The notes under the pieces were generated by a model, which searched no databases, was not told the DNA's origin, and saw nothing but the letters and a program-made list of their open reading frames with translations. From IMG/VR virus record IMGVR_UViG_3300022752_000018, positions 119,193 to 183,192 of that record: 64,000 nt of DNA; one strand, 5' to 3'. Each line of letters starts with the position of its first letter. Position 1 is the stretch's first letter. The stretch comes from a virus. A program made the position numbers and the translations under genes. This document shows, piece after piece, positions 40,007 to 48,324 of this stretch.

Positions 40007-40858
40007 GTGCGTATAGCCTATTTTCCAAAACAAACTGCTCACCAAAGTGAACCTATATGGCAAGCTTTCCTAAACAGTTGTAAATATTTTGGTATATATC
40101 CAGTTGAAAATAGTTATGATGCGGATTGTGCTGTAATTTGGAGTGTTTTATGGCGTGGCCGTTTGCTTTCAAACAAAAAAGTTTATGAAATTTATAGAAG
40201 TTCAAACAAACCTGTGTTTATTTTAGAAGTCGGCAGTTTACATAGAGGATCTACTTGGAAGGTCAGCGTTAACAATATCACCAAAGATGGAATCTATGCT
40301 AACGAAGAAGATTTTATACCTAATAGATTTAAAAAATTAAATTTAAGTTTAACAGAGTATAAATCAAACCCAAATAGGCCCATACTGATAACAGGTCAAC
40401 ATGATCAAAGCTTACAATGGACCTATAATGGATCATGTATTGATTACATTTATGAAAAAATACAAGAAATAAGAACAATAAGCGACGTTCCTATAATTAT
40501 TAGACCACATCCTAGAAACAAAATATTAAAAAATTTTGGAATTAATACAGAAATACAAATACCAATTATAATACCTAACACTTACGATCAATATGACTTG
40601 GATTTTAATTATCGAGCTGTGATTAATTTTAATAGCGGTGTTGGTATACAGGCTGCTTTACATGGAGTTCCTATAGTATGTGATCAAAGTAGCTTGGCCA
40701 GTGAAGTCAGTGTAGAACTCAAAGACCTACATTCGATACCCAACATAGATAGGCATCATTGGTTTGAAAAAGTTCTACATTCTGAATGGACACTTGATGA
40801 AATAGATCAAGGCATTCCATTGGCCAGGCTATTGAACAAACTAAATTTGACAAAGTGA
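40007..40858 (+). CDS. Second capsule/Kdo-transferase-like protein
   Basis: 283 aa with a GTG start (MRIAYFPKQT), transcribed away from the gene at 39989. The shared core with the 304-aa protein is ILITGQHDQSLQW, VPIIIRPHPRN, then VINFNSGVGIQAALHGVPIV, so the two are paralogues of one glycosyltransferase-like family. Such RPHP and G-V-P-I/V segments are found in capsule polysaccharide transferases of the GT-B type. Expected substrate: an activated acidic sugar, possibly CMP-Kdo, by context with kdsA. No membrane segment is seen. Confidence 0.6.
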   Translation: MRIAYFPKQTAHQSEPIWQAFLNSCKYFGIYPVENSYDADCAVIWSVLWRGRLLSNKKVYEIYRSSNKPVFILEVGSLHRGSTWKVSVNNITKDGIYANEEDFIPNRFKKLNLSLTEYKSNPNRPILITGQHDQSLQWTYNGSCIDYIYEKIQEIRTISDVPIIIRPHPRNKILKNFGINTEIQIPIIIPNTYDQYDLDFNYRAVINFNSGVGIQAALHGVPIVCDQSSLASEVSVELKDLHSIPNIDRHHWFEKVLHSEWTLDEIDQGIPLARLLNKLNLTK

Positions 40859-40880
40859 TTCTAATTTTATATAATATGTT

Positions 40881-42053
40881 ATGATGAACATTGATGACAT
40901 AGTTTTAGAGTTACAAAAAATAGGTTGGAATAATCTTAATCCATTAATACCTTTGAAAGATTTAAAAATACTAAAAAGTATAGCCAGTTGTATTGTTTCC
41001 CCTGCTTATATAACTGAAGCACAGGCTAACTTGGTAGTTAAAATCCTTAGAGAAAATTTAGAATATATTGATAATCAAAAATTAGACATTTCAACTTGCT
41101 TAAAAAATATAAAATGGTCCAATACTTTTCGAGTCATAAAAAAAGAAAGGAATGTTGAGATCATAACTAACGAAAATTCTGAAATTTACATAAAAATTGC
41201 ATCTACTTGGGATAGGCAAATAAACAAGATCCTTTTTTCTTTGGAAAAGATATTAAATTCAGAAAAACATTTAAAAAATATTTTTCCACTAAACGAAAAA
41301 AGCATCATTGAAATTTATCGAATTTTAAAACCTTTAAATTTTAACTTTTCTGCCGAATTTCTTGAATTTTTAGATAAAGTACAATCAATTGATTTAGAAA
41401 AAACTAAAAATCAATTTGTATTCGAAAACTTTTATCAATCTAAAAAAGACAAATTAAATCAATTTGATATCTTTGAAAATAGTTTAATCCAACTAGATAG
41501 GAAAATACGATATCAATATGTGTATGATAGTGATTTTGACGAAAATACTAAAAAAACATTAGAATATAAAATCGCCAATAGAAGCGATACCAGAGTATAT
41601 GTATCAAACTATACTAGCAGTTTTGATAATTTAGTAAACGCCTTACGAAACTTAAAACGAGATAAAATTTTGTTAGTCTTTGATATGAATAAAATAGATG
41701 AATGTCTATACTATCTTGATAAGGTTAAAAATTACACAAACCAGAATGAATTGAACAGTTATACTGGTATATATTTTAGATTTGATAATAAAGACAAGGG
41801 CAGTGAGTTCAATAAAATAATTAGTGATAATATGCTCAATGCTCTATTAAGTAAGAGTTCTAAACTAGTAGGTGTGAGTACTAGCAAACTACCTAAATTT
41901 TTACCCAAGTCTGATTGGTATCCAGACGCAGTCATTAGTTTCACAACCAGTCTAAGAAATAATAAAACTGATGTGTATTGTAATGATTGTGATTGTATAG
42001 TATACTACACTAACACAAAGCCATTAATATCAAATGTACATGAAATCCTGTAA
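40881..42053 (+). CDS. Unknown protein translationally linked to the UvsW-like helicase
   Basis: 390 aa, not recognised. The first 200 residues are helical and Lys/Asn-rich. The C-terminal half looks like an alpha/beta fold (ILLVFDMNK, LVGVSTSKLPKFLPKS, WYPDAVISF). It ends with a Cys-rich patch, VYCNDCDCIVYY. The last 20 nt overlap the next gene, which suggests coupled expression and perhaps a shared role in replication or recombination. A nuclease or helicase accessory function is possible but unproven. Confidence 0.5.
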   Translation: MMNIDDIVLELQKIGWNNLNPLIPLKDLKILKSIASCIVSPAYITEAQANLVVKILRENLEYIDNQKLDISTCLKNIKWSNTFRVIKKERNVEIITNENSEIYIKIASTWDRQINKILFSLEKILNSEKHLKNIFPLNEKSIIEIYRILKPLNFNFSAEFLEFLDKVQSIDLEKTKNQFVFENFYQSKKDKLNQFDIFENSLIQLDRKIRYQYVYDSDFDENTKKTLEYKIANRSDTRVYVSNYTSSFDNLVNALRNLKRDKILLVFDMNKIDECLYYLDKVKNYTNQNELNSYTGIYFRFDNKDKGSEFNKIISDNMLNALLSKSSKLVGVSTSKLPKFLPKSDWYPDAVISFTTSLRNNKTDVYCNDCDCIVYYTNTKPLISNVHEIL

Positions 42054-43506
42054 ATTAGTCATAAAAGATGAAGTAAACATAAAATTCGAAGGACTTCCAC
42101 TAGAGGCACGTCGTAAGTTGGCCAACACCTTCAAATATGTATTACCCTACGCACGTTTCCAACCTGCTTACAAGTTAGGGCGTTGGGATGGCACAACTAG
42201 CCTATTTGGGATTGGTGGATCTGGGTATTTAACACACATAGAGAAGATCCTAGATGTGCTTAATTCTATGGATATTGAAGTAACTGATATTGAAGATCAT
42301 AGATCCAATAAGCAAGTCTCTTTTACACCAGTTACTGAAACGTATTGGGCTGATCAAGGTAAGGTTTGGCCCAAAGGACACCAACAGGAAGGGCAACCTA
42401 TATTATTACGTGACTATCAAGTGGAAGCAATCAACACTTTTTTACAGCATCATCAAAGTCTACAAGAAATAGCTACTGGTGCTGGTAAGACTATCACTAC
42501 TGCTACACTAAGCCAACTATGTGAACCATATGGTAGAACTATAACCATAGTACCAAACAAAAGTTTAGTTGAACAAACTGAAGAGGACTTTCGTAATGTA
42601 GGTTTAGATGTTGGAGTATATTATGGAGATCGAAAAGAGCTGAACTGTACTCATACTATATGTACTTGGCAGAGTTTAAACATATTGGATAAAAAAAGTA
42701 AAAATGGAGAAACAGATCAACTGACACTGGCTGAATTTTTAGATGGCGTTAGTGCTGTAATAGTTGATGAAGTTCATATGGCCAAGGCTGAAATACTTAA
42801 GAATTTATTGACACGCAACCTAAATAATGCCTGTATACGATGGGGATTGACTGGAACCGTTCCTAAAGAACCTTATGAACATGAACAGATTTTCGCCAGT
42901 ATAGGACCATTAGTGGGAGGTATCAAAGCCAGTGAACTACAGGATAAAGGTGTATTAAGCAATTGTCATGTAAACATTGTACAACTCATTGACCTACCTG
43001 AATTTAAAAGTTACGCGGAAGAATTAAAATATCTTGTTACAGATGAAAATAGAATGATCTATGTGAGTAAGTTTATAAAAAATGTAGCAGACAAAGGCAA
43101 TACTTTAGTTTTAGTAAATAGAATTGACACAGGCAAATTTATAGTAAACGAATTAGAAGGCAGCGTATTCATTTCAGGCAATGTAAAAACCAAAGATAGG
43201 AAAGAAGAGTATGACGAAGTGGCAACGAGTCAGAATAAAATCATTGTCGCCACCTACGGTGTGGCAGCAGTTGGCATCAATATTCCTCGCATTTTTAATT
43301 TGGTTCTTATTGAACCTGGCAAGTCCTTTGTACGTGTTATACAATCGATTGGTCGGGGAATCCGTCGAGCGGAGGATAAGGACTTTGTTGAAATCTGGGA
43401 TGTGACCAGTACCTGTAAGTTTAGTAAGCGACATCTTACAGAACGTAAAAAATACTATAAGGAAGCTCAATATCCTTTTACCGTGGAAAAGATAGATTGG
43501 CAATAA
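42034..43506 (+). CDS. uvsW: SF2 DNA helicase, UvsW-like
   Basis: 490 aa, near the size of T4 UvsW (~500). It has an N-terminal domain of ~125 residues, then DYQVEAI, Walker A ATGAGKT (147-153), VPNKSLVEQT, DEVH (245-248), the GLTGT segment (motif III), and the C-terminal lobe with NTLVLVNR, IVATYGVAAVGINIPR and QSIGRGIRR (motif VI). UvsW-type enzymes unwind recombination intermediates and stalled forks and end origin-dependent initiation in T4. Start ATG 42034 overlaps the previous gene; ATG 42040 is an alternative. Confidence 0.85.
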   Translation: MYMKSCKLVIKDEVNIKFEGLPLEARRKLANTFKYVLPYARFQPAYKLGRWDGTTSLFGIGGSGYLTHIEKILDVLNSMDIEVTDIEDHRSNKQVSFTPVTETYWADQGKVWPKGHQQEGQPILLRDYQVEAINTFLQHHQSLQEIATGAGKTITTATLSQLCEPYGRTITIVPNKSLVEQTEEDFRNVGLDVGVYYGDRKELNCTHTICTWQSLNILDKKSKNGETDQLTLAEFLDGVSAVIVDEVHMAKAEILKNLLTRNLNNACIRWGLTGTVPKEPYEHEQIFASIGPLVGGIKASELQDKGVLSNCHVNIVQLIDLPEFKSYAEELKYLVTDENRMIYVSKFIKNVADKGNTLVLVNRIDTGKFIVNELEGSVFISGNVKTKDRKEEYDEVATSQNKIIVATYGVAAVGINIPRIFNLVLIEPGKSFVRVIQSIGRGIRRAEDKDFVEIWDVTSTCKFSKRHLTERKKYYKEAQYPFTVEKIDWQ

Positions 43507-43508
43507 CT

Positions 43509-44015
43509 ATGCAAATATTAACATTAGAAAACAAATTATTCCCCTTAAGCAATCTACCCAATCAAGTAGATGAAAATACAAGATTCGCTGTGTTGGACAA
43601 CAGCGATCCAAAAAATCCAGATTTTTTCTTTGTACCCTTAATCTTTTTAGAAAGTTTTAATAGTCCAGCTATAGTACTAAAAATTGGTGATAACGAAATT
43701 AGTATGCCCATAGATTGGAGCATAGCAGTAGGTGATGCCACCAGTAATGTGGATGCGGAAATATTACCTTTGACCAGTTTGAATGATAGAGGTTTTGATG
43801 CTGTTATATTCAACCCTTTGAGTAGTTTTAAAATTGAATATAGACCTATTGAAATTGTAAATTTTTACAACGATGTTAAATGGTATTTTCCTAAAATGCG
43901 TAATAATCATTTATTGGTGACCCCGTTAGAATATGAAGAAAAACCAGAATGTGCTTTTTTTATTAAAGAAGTTAGTAGACAAAATGAACTCATTGACATC
44001 AGCAGTATTTTATGA
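43509..44015 (+). CDS. Unknown protein downstream of uvsW
   Basis: 168 aa from ATG 43509; a TTG 12 nt upstream would overlap uvsW and is less likely. Strand-rich sequence with ENTRFAVLDNSDPKNPDFFFVP and WYFPKMRNNHLLVTPLEY. It has no catalytic motif, membrane segment or known family. It sits in a tight run of overlapping replication genes (4-nt overlap with the next), so an accessory role in replication or gene control is likely. Confidence 0.55.
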   Translation: MQILTLENKLFPLSNLPNQVDENTRFAVLDNSDPKNPDFFFVPLIFLESFNSPAIVLKIGDNEISMPIDWSIAVGDATSNVDAEILPLTSLNDRGFDAVIFNPLSSFKIEYRPIEIVNFYNDVKWYFPKMRNNHLLVTPLEYEEKPECAFFIKEVSRQNELIDISSIL

Positions 44016-44251
44016 ATTCGAACAAAACATATATCTATGAAAGTCCAGATGGAGGACACACTGTTTATAGAAGAAACTTAAGAGAAAATATTAGGGAACT
44101 AATCAGTGAAGATGAGTACGCCAAAAATCGTAAATTATTACAGGAGTGGAATAAAATCTGGGAAGTAAAAGATTCCAACCCTACTTTACAACATGCTGTG
44201 GAACGTGTTATAATGATCTATAAATTAAGTGAACAACATGGCAAAACTTGA
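44012..44251 (+). CDS. Small conserved-looking phage protein
   Basis: 79 aa. The start MNSNKTYIYESPDGGHTVYRR is a phrase that I associate with short proteins of T4-like marine phages; the rest is a charged helix (RENIRELISEDEYAKNRKLL). It overlaps its neighbours at both ends (4 nt and 14 nt). Function unknown. Confidence 0.6.
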   Translation: MNSNKTYIYESPDGGHTVYRRNLRENIRELISEDEYAKNRKLLQEWNKIWEVKDSNPTLQHAVERVIMIYKLSEQHGKT

Positions 44252-44696
44252 ACTAAAAGACATTCTTAGTGCGTTGGATCAAAATGGAAAAGATATTTGG
44301 GATCTGCTTGATGATGAACAAAAAAAGGCTATCCCTTTTTTTGTTCTAAACAGATTTATGAGCAGTGTAAAGACTAATAGTAGAGAAGTACAAGAACACT
44401 ATGTACTAGCCACTAATGAATATTACAATAAACATTATTTTTCTCTATATCAACATCCTAAGTTACTTTGGTTACTACTTTGTAGTTGTTCTTATGATAA
44501 CGATAAGACTTATTTCCATGAATACATACGTTTAGAAAAAGATAAGAATGTTAAATTGAAAATACTTGAAAAACTATATCCTAAGAAAAAAATAGATGAT
44601 TTGGAAACATTGAGCCATTTGAATAGTCTAAAAGAAATAATGGAGCTGGCCAAAGATCATGGCTGGAATGATAAAGAAATTCAAGAATATCTCTAA
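44238..44696 (+). CDS. Probable clamp-loader small subunit (gp62-like)
   Basis: 152 aa from ATG 44238 (a GTG 9 nt upstream is possible). The segment IPFFVLNRFMSS followed by ATNEYYNKHYFSLYQHPKL and LLWLLLCS matches the layout of gp62-type clamp-loader small subunits, in which a P-F-x-x-N-R phrase and a helical bundle follow. gp62 partners the AAA+ subunit gp44 to load the sliding clamp. Neither gp44 nor the clamp is in this window. The assignment rests on motif order and on the surrounding replication genes. Confidence 0.5.
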   Translation: MAKLELKDILSALDQNGKDIWDLLDDEQKKAIPFFVLNRFMSSVKTNSREVQEHYVLATNEYYNKHYFSLYQHPKLLWLLLCSCSYDNDKTYFHEYIRLEKDKNVKLKILEKLYPKKKIDDLETLSHLNSLKEIMELAKDHGWNDKEIQEYL

Positions 44697-45376
44697 TGGA
44701 ATCATCTTTTATTTGTAATCATTGTCAGGCTAAATTTACTCGTGAAAAAACGCTATTTGTACACATCTGCGAACAAAAGCGTAGATTTTTAGCTAAAAAC
44801 GACAGACATGTTCAAATGGCTTTTTTGGCTTTTGATAGATTTTTCAAACTAAATCAAAAATCCTCATCACAAAAAACTTATGAAGAATTTAGTCAAAGTC
44901 CTTACTACACTGCTTTTGTAAAGTTTGGAAGTTTTTTACACAATGTAAATCCATTATATCCTGAAAAATTCATTGATTATATAGTTACTAGCGGTGTAAA
45001 ATTAGATCATTGGTGTAGGGAAAGTTTGTATTATGATTATGTAATTCATTTGATAAAAAATGAAAGTGTTGAAACAGCCCTGCAGCGTAGTATATCTACA
45101 ATGATGGATTGGGCTGATTCACACAATAGCATATGGAATCATTATCTTCATTATGTTAGTAGTAATAGGGTGACTTTTGATATTAAAGATGGCAAAATAA
45201 GCCCATGGATATTATTAAATAGTACTAGTGGTAAAACACTGCTAAACCAACTAACTGACGAACAATTATCCAGCATTGGTCCTATAATTGATTTGCCTTT
45301 TTGGACAAACAAATTTCGATCTAACAAAGATGATTTAGATCTCGCTTTTCAAGTTATAAAGGAAGGAAATTTATGA
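44696..45376 (+). CDS. Protein with N-terminal zinc finger
   Basis: 226 aa, starting inside the previous stop (TAATG). Residues 6-30 read FICNHCQAKFTREKTLFVHI followed by CEQKRR. This is a C-x2-C then H-x2-C arrangement, close to a C2H2-type finger with Cys as the last ligand. The remainder is helical with many aromatic residues and no known domain. A nucleic-acid-binding role in replication or late gene control is plausible from the finger and position. It overlaps the next small gene by 4 nt. Confidence 0.6.
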   Translation: MESSFICNHCQAKFTREKTLFVHICEQKRRFLAKNDRHVQMAFLAFDRFFKLNQKSSSQKTYEEFSQSPYYTAFVKFGSFLHNVNPLYPEKFIDYIVTSGVKLDHWCRESLYYDYVIHLIKNESVETALQRSISTMMDWADSHNSIWNHYLHYVSSNRVTFDIKDGKISPWILLNSTSGKTLLNQLTDEQLSSIGPIIDLPFWTNKFRSNKDDLDLAFQVIKEGNL

Positions 45377-45546
45377 GCATACCCAAAGAAGTAGAATTAG
45401 GTATCGAAGTGGGCTTGGTGGAAGAAGAAACAGCAATCTACGTAAAATTTACAGGATTTGAAAATCTAGACGATGCAGAAGAATATGCGGATTATTTGGC
45501 TGAAAATTTACCCTTACTCTTATTCAACAGTGAGACTAAACACTAA
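45373..45546 (+). CDS. Small acidic protein, unknown
   Basis: 57 aa, starting at the ATGA overlap with the zinc-finger gene and ending in a TAATG overlap with the DnaE-like gene. Sequence is acidic (VEEETAIYVKFTGFENLDDA). The overlaps on both sides and the uninterrupted frame argue that it is real. Function unknown; it could be a partner of the DnaE-like protein. Confidence 0.6.
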   Translation: MSIPKEVELGIEVGLVEEETAIYVKFTGFENLDDAEEYADYLAENLPLLLFNSETKH

Positions 45547-46112
45547 TGCCTGATATTGATATTGATTTTATAGATAGAGAACAGATTCTCAAAGAAGTTA
45601 AGCATGTCAAAGCTAGACGAGGAGATACTCAACATAATACTGGAATTTATATACAGAACATACCTCACGATCCTGTGACCAATATTTCTTCCCTTGATTA
45701 TAACGAAGCCGAAACTAAAGGCTATTTTAAAATTGATTTTTTAAATGTAGGAATATACAAGGGAGTTAAGAATGAAGCACATTTACAACAACTTATGGAG
45801 ATTGAACCAATATGGGAACTATTACTACAAGACGAGTTTACGGATCTACTATTTCATTTAAAAGGGCATGGTACTATTCTGAAGAAGACCCAGCCGACTT
45901 CCGTGGAACAATTAGCTGCTGTCCTAGCTATGATCCGCCCGGCCAAAAGACACCTGATTGGAAAAACTTGGACAGAGATTATGATGGACATCTGGACGAA
46001 ACCAGAGAATAACGAATTTTATTTTAAAAAGCCACATGCTATAGCCTATGCTATGGCTGTGGTAGTACAAATGAACTTGATTTGCGAGAGCATTAGTTAT
46101 GATTATGGTTAG
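45546..46112 (+). CDS. Compact DnaE-like (family C DNA polymerase) protein
   Basis: 188 aa. The motif order is that of bacterial DnaE palm/fingers: PDIDIDF (residues 2-8, like PDxDxDF), HNTGIYIQNIP (like H-x-x-G-V), GYFKIDFLNV with Asp64 (like VKFDFLG), then LLFHLKGHGTILKK and LAAVLAMIRPAKRHL (like the fingers segment ending RPGP), and FKKPHAIAYAMAVVVQMNLI (like FNKSHAAAYA). All three positions of the catalytic Asp triad appear present. The PHP, beta-binding and tau-binding parts of a ~1100-aa DnaE are missing. It may be a minimal polymerase, a DNA-binding remnant or an inhibitor. Family assignment is by eye. Confidence 0.55.
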   Translation: MPDIDIDFIDREQILKEVKHVKARRGDTQHNTGIYIQNIPHDPVTNISSLDYNEAETKGYFKIDFLNVGIYKGVKNEAHLQQLMEIEPIWELLLQDEFTDLLFHLKGHGTILKKTQPTSVEQLAAVLAMIRPAKRHLIGKTWTEIMMDIWTKPENNEFYFKKPHAIAYAMAVVVQMNLICESISYDYG

Positions 46113-46483
46113 ACTTTTCTAACCAATTCTACACTTTTACGTTTGGCTCTTTTAAGACTAAGATTTAAAATATTGAGTGTGGGACCCAGCAAAACTCTTA
46201 CACCTTTTGTACTAAAAGTCTTAATACAATACTTAAATGGATCCATTTCTACTTTTAGGAATATGCTGATAGGTATTAGTCTATTACTTTCCCACCACCA
46301 AGTCTCACCTAATAATAAGAATTGATTTTTTTCTTCTGACGTTTTGATAGTATCTATATCATAAAAAGTTGTAACAAATTGATCTTGATTGATTATGATA
46401 CCTACATACTCCTTATCACCGTAATTGATTACACTGATAAAAGGAAGTAGTTCTTTAGTAGTATCCTTTAATTTTTTAGTCAT
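46109..46483 (-). CDS. Unknown phage protein
   Basis: 124 aa from ATG 46483, preferred over upstream alternatives because it leaves the divergent gene's promoter and leader free. Alternating strands with FISVINYGDKEYVGIIINQD and LLLGETWWWESNRLIPISIF, then a basic C-terminus (LKRAKRKS). It overlaps the stop of the DnaE-like gene by 4 nt on the opposite strand. No family recognised. Confidence 0.6.
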   Translation of the reverse strand: MTKKLKDTTKELLPFISVINYGDKEYVGIIINQDQFVTTFYDIDTIKTSEEKNQFLLLGETWWWESNRLIPISIFLKVEMDPFKYCIKTFSTKGVRVLLGPTLNILNLSLKRAKRKSVELVRKV

Positions 46484-46488
46484 AAATA
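46481..46488 (+). promoter_or_regulatory. Late promoter box variant CATAAATA
   Basis: One mismatch to TATAAATA, 15 nt before ATG 46504. It overlaps the start codon of the divergent gene at 46483. Confidence 0.5.
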
Positions 46489-46503
46489 GTATTGAGAGCC
46501 AAG

Positions 46504-47334
46504 ATGCAAAAAGTCCAAGTTTATTTATATCCAAATCGCATAACAGTACTTAGTCATTTGGATACCAATCTAGCTAATACGGAGTATAGAATTGTGTACC
46601 AACGAACTGTAAAATTATACAAAGGCATAGATAATATCATTGAACTAGAAATTAAAAACAATGATCAAAAACGTATTGAAATTGGTATAGGATCTTTAAA
46701 ACTGACCCTAATGGATAAAAATTACAATACAATTAATATTTATACCGCTGATAGTTTAGAAGATAGTACCCAAGTAGGCCTAGCTAGAGTAACTATACCT
46801 AAAGAGGACTTGAATAACCTTGATCCACAATTTTTAAAATTTACAGTGACCAAGGTTAATGCTATATTTGAAGAATCTTTAACCTATACTAATTCTAATT
46901 TTGATGCCTACGGAACAATGGAACTTAAACAAGGTGCTCGCCCAGTTGATTATTCGGAAGTAATAAAATACGATAGGTGGACTACAGAAACTAACTATCA
47001 AGGTAGTCGATGGGAAGAAAGGAAAGTTTATCATATTAGTGAAGCCATTCCTCTTAGTCAAAATAGGGCTGTTTTGAAAGATATTGTTAGTATGGCTTTA
47101 TATATTAAAGATTTTATTGGTGAAATTTATGTCGAAGGCACTGATAATGAAGTAATTGGCAATGAAGCATTTAAAGATCCAAAGATTCTACACAGTTATG
47201 TTTATATGGGTCCTGATCTGATGAATTCGGTTATAATGATTCCTTCAGTCAATATTACCGGTTGTACTTACATGCGAGTGAAATATCTTTGTAAAAGCTC
47301 AGGATCAGTTGACTATGTAGAAATAAATGTGTAG
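46504..47334 (+). CDS. Virion-like protein inside the replication block
   Basis: 277 aa from ATG 46504 (a TTG 12 nt upstream is less likely). The N-terminal part (YRIVYQRTVKLYKGIDNIIE and KLTLMDKNYNTI) resembles the baseplate-upper-protein-type N-terminal fold used by tail proteins. The C-terminal half is strand-rich and ends in MRVKYLCKSSGSVDYVEINV. Its own late-type box fits a structural protein. Its place between the DnaE-like protein and the primase is unusual. No specific family name can be supported. Confidence 0.55.
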   Translation: MQKVQVYLYPNRITVLSHLDTNLANTEYRIVYQRTVKLYKGIDNIIELEIKNNDQKRIEIGIGSLKLTLMDKNYNTINIYTADSLEDSTQVGLARVTIPKEDLNNLDPQFLKFTVTKVNAIFEESLTYTNSNFDAYGTMELKQGARPVDYSEVIKYDRWTTETNYQGSRWEERKVYHISEAIPLSQNRAVLKDIVSMALYIKDFIGEIYVEGTDNEVIGNEAFKDPKILHSYVYMGPDLMNSVIMIPSVNITGCTYMRVKYLCKSSGSVDYVEINV

Positions 47335-47342
47335 TATAAAGG

Positions 47343-48302
47343 ATGTCCTTAATTTCTGATACTATACTAAGTTATTTGCCTGGAAAACGCAAACAGACAC
47401 CAAGCGGTTGGATTAGCTTTAATGCTGTATGCTGCAGTGATCAACGACTTAGAGGTGGACTTATACAGAGTGGTACATCTATTAGCTATCATTGTTTTAA
47501 CTGTGGGTTTAAGGCTAGTTGGCAACCTGGACGCACTATTAGTTTAAAACTAAAAAAATTATTTGAATATCTCAATGTACCCAGTGATTTAATATCTAAA
47601 ATTACCATTGAAGCCCTAAGAAATAGAGATATTGAACACTATGAAATTATATCTAATATACCTAAATTTGAAACCAGACCTTTACCAGACAACGCTAGAC
47701 CGATTGTAGACTTGATTGATAACCCACCAAATGAACTGATTGTTATACTTGAATATATTCTAAGTAGAGGATTGGATTTGGATGACTATAACTTTTATTG
47801 GACTGATTCTAGTGGGTTAGGAAATAGATTAATTATTCCCTATTATTATAAGGGTAATATTGTAGGATATACGGCAAGAAGTTGTAATCAAGCCAAACCT
47901 AAATACATAGCTAGCCAACAACCAGGATATGTTTTTAACTTGGACGCTCAAAATGACCATAGAAAATTTGTCATAGTCTGTGAAGGTCAAATAGATGCTA
48001 TATCTATTGACGGGGTCAGTGTTAATGGATCAGAAATTAATCAGGCACAACACTTATTGATAAATCAATTACAACGTGAAGTAATTGTAGTACCTGATAG
48101 AGACCAAGCCAGTAAAAAACTTATAAGTTCGGCATTGTCCTATAATTATTCCTTAAGCTTCCCGTCTTGGGATGATGATGTCAAAGACATAAATGATGCT
48201 AGAAAAAAATATGGTAAACTACAAACTTTGACTATGATTTTGGATGCTGTTTGTACTAGTGAAGTTAAAATTAAATTAAAAGAAAAAGAATGGATAAAAT
48301 AA
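47343..48302 (+). CDS. DNA primase (gp61-like)
   Basis: 319 aa, near the length of T4 gp61 (~340). The zinc-binding N-terminus shows FNAVCCSDQRL (Cys30, Cys31) and ISYHCFNCGFK (Cys51, Cys54). The TOPRIM part has VIVCEGQIDAISI (Glu214) and IVVPDRDQASKKL (the DxD pair), needed for primer synthesis. It makes RNA primers for the lagging strand with the gp41-type helicase encoded two genes downstream. Confidence 0.8.
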   Translation: MSLISDTILSYLPGKRKQTPSGWISFNAVCCSDQRLRGGLIQSGTSISYHCFNCGFKASWQPGRTISLKLKKLFEYLNVPSDLISKITIEALRNRDIEHYEIISNIPKFETRPLPDNARPIVDLIDNPPNELIVILEYILSRGLDLDDYNFYWTDSSGLGNRLIIPYYYKGNIVGYTARSCNQAKPKYIASQQPGYVFNLDAQNDHRKFVIVCEGQIDAISIDGVSVNGSEINQAQHLLINQLQREVIVVPDRDQASKKLISSALSYNYSLSFPSWDDDVKDINDARKKYGKLQTLTMILDAVCTSEVKIKLKEKEWIK

Positions 48303-48324
48303 TAGATAGTATTAAGGATTTACT

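Noticed and set aside
44696-45376. UvsY recombination mediator
   Set aside because: The gene order would allow it, but the zinc finger and length do not fit.
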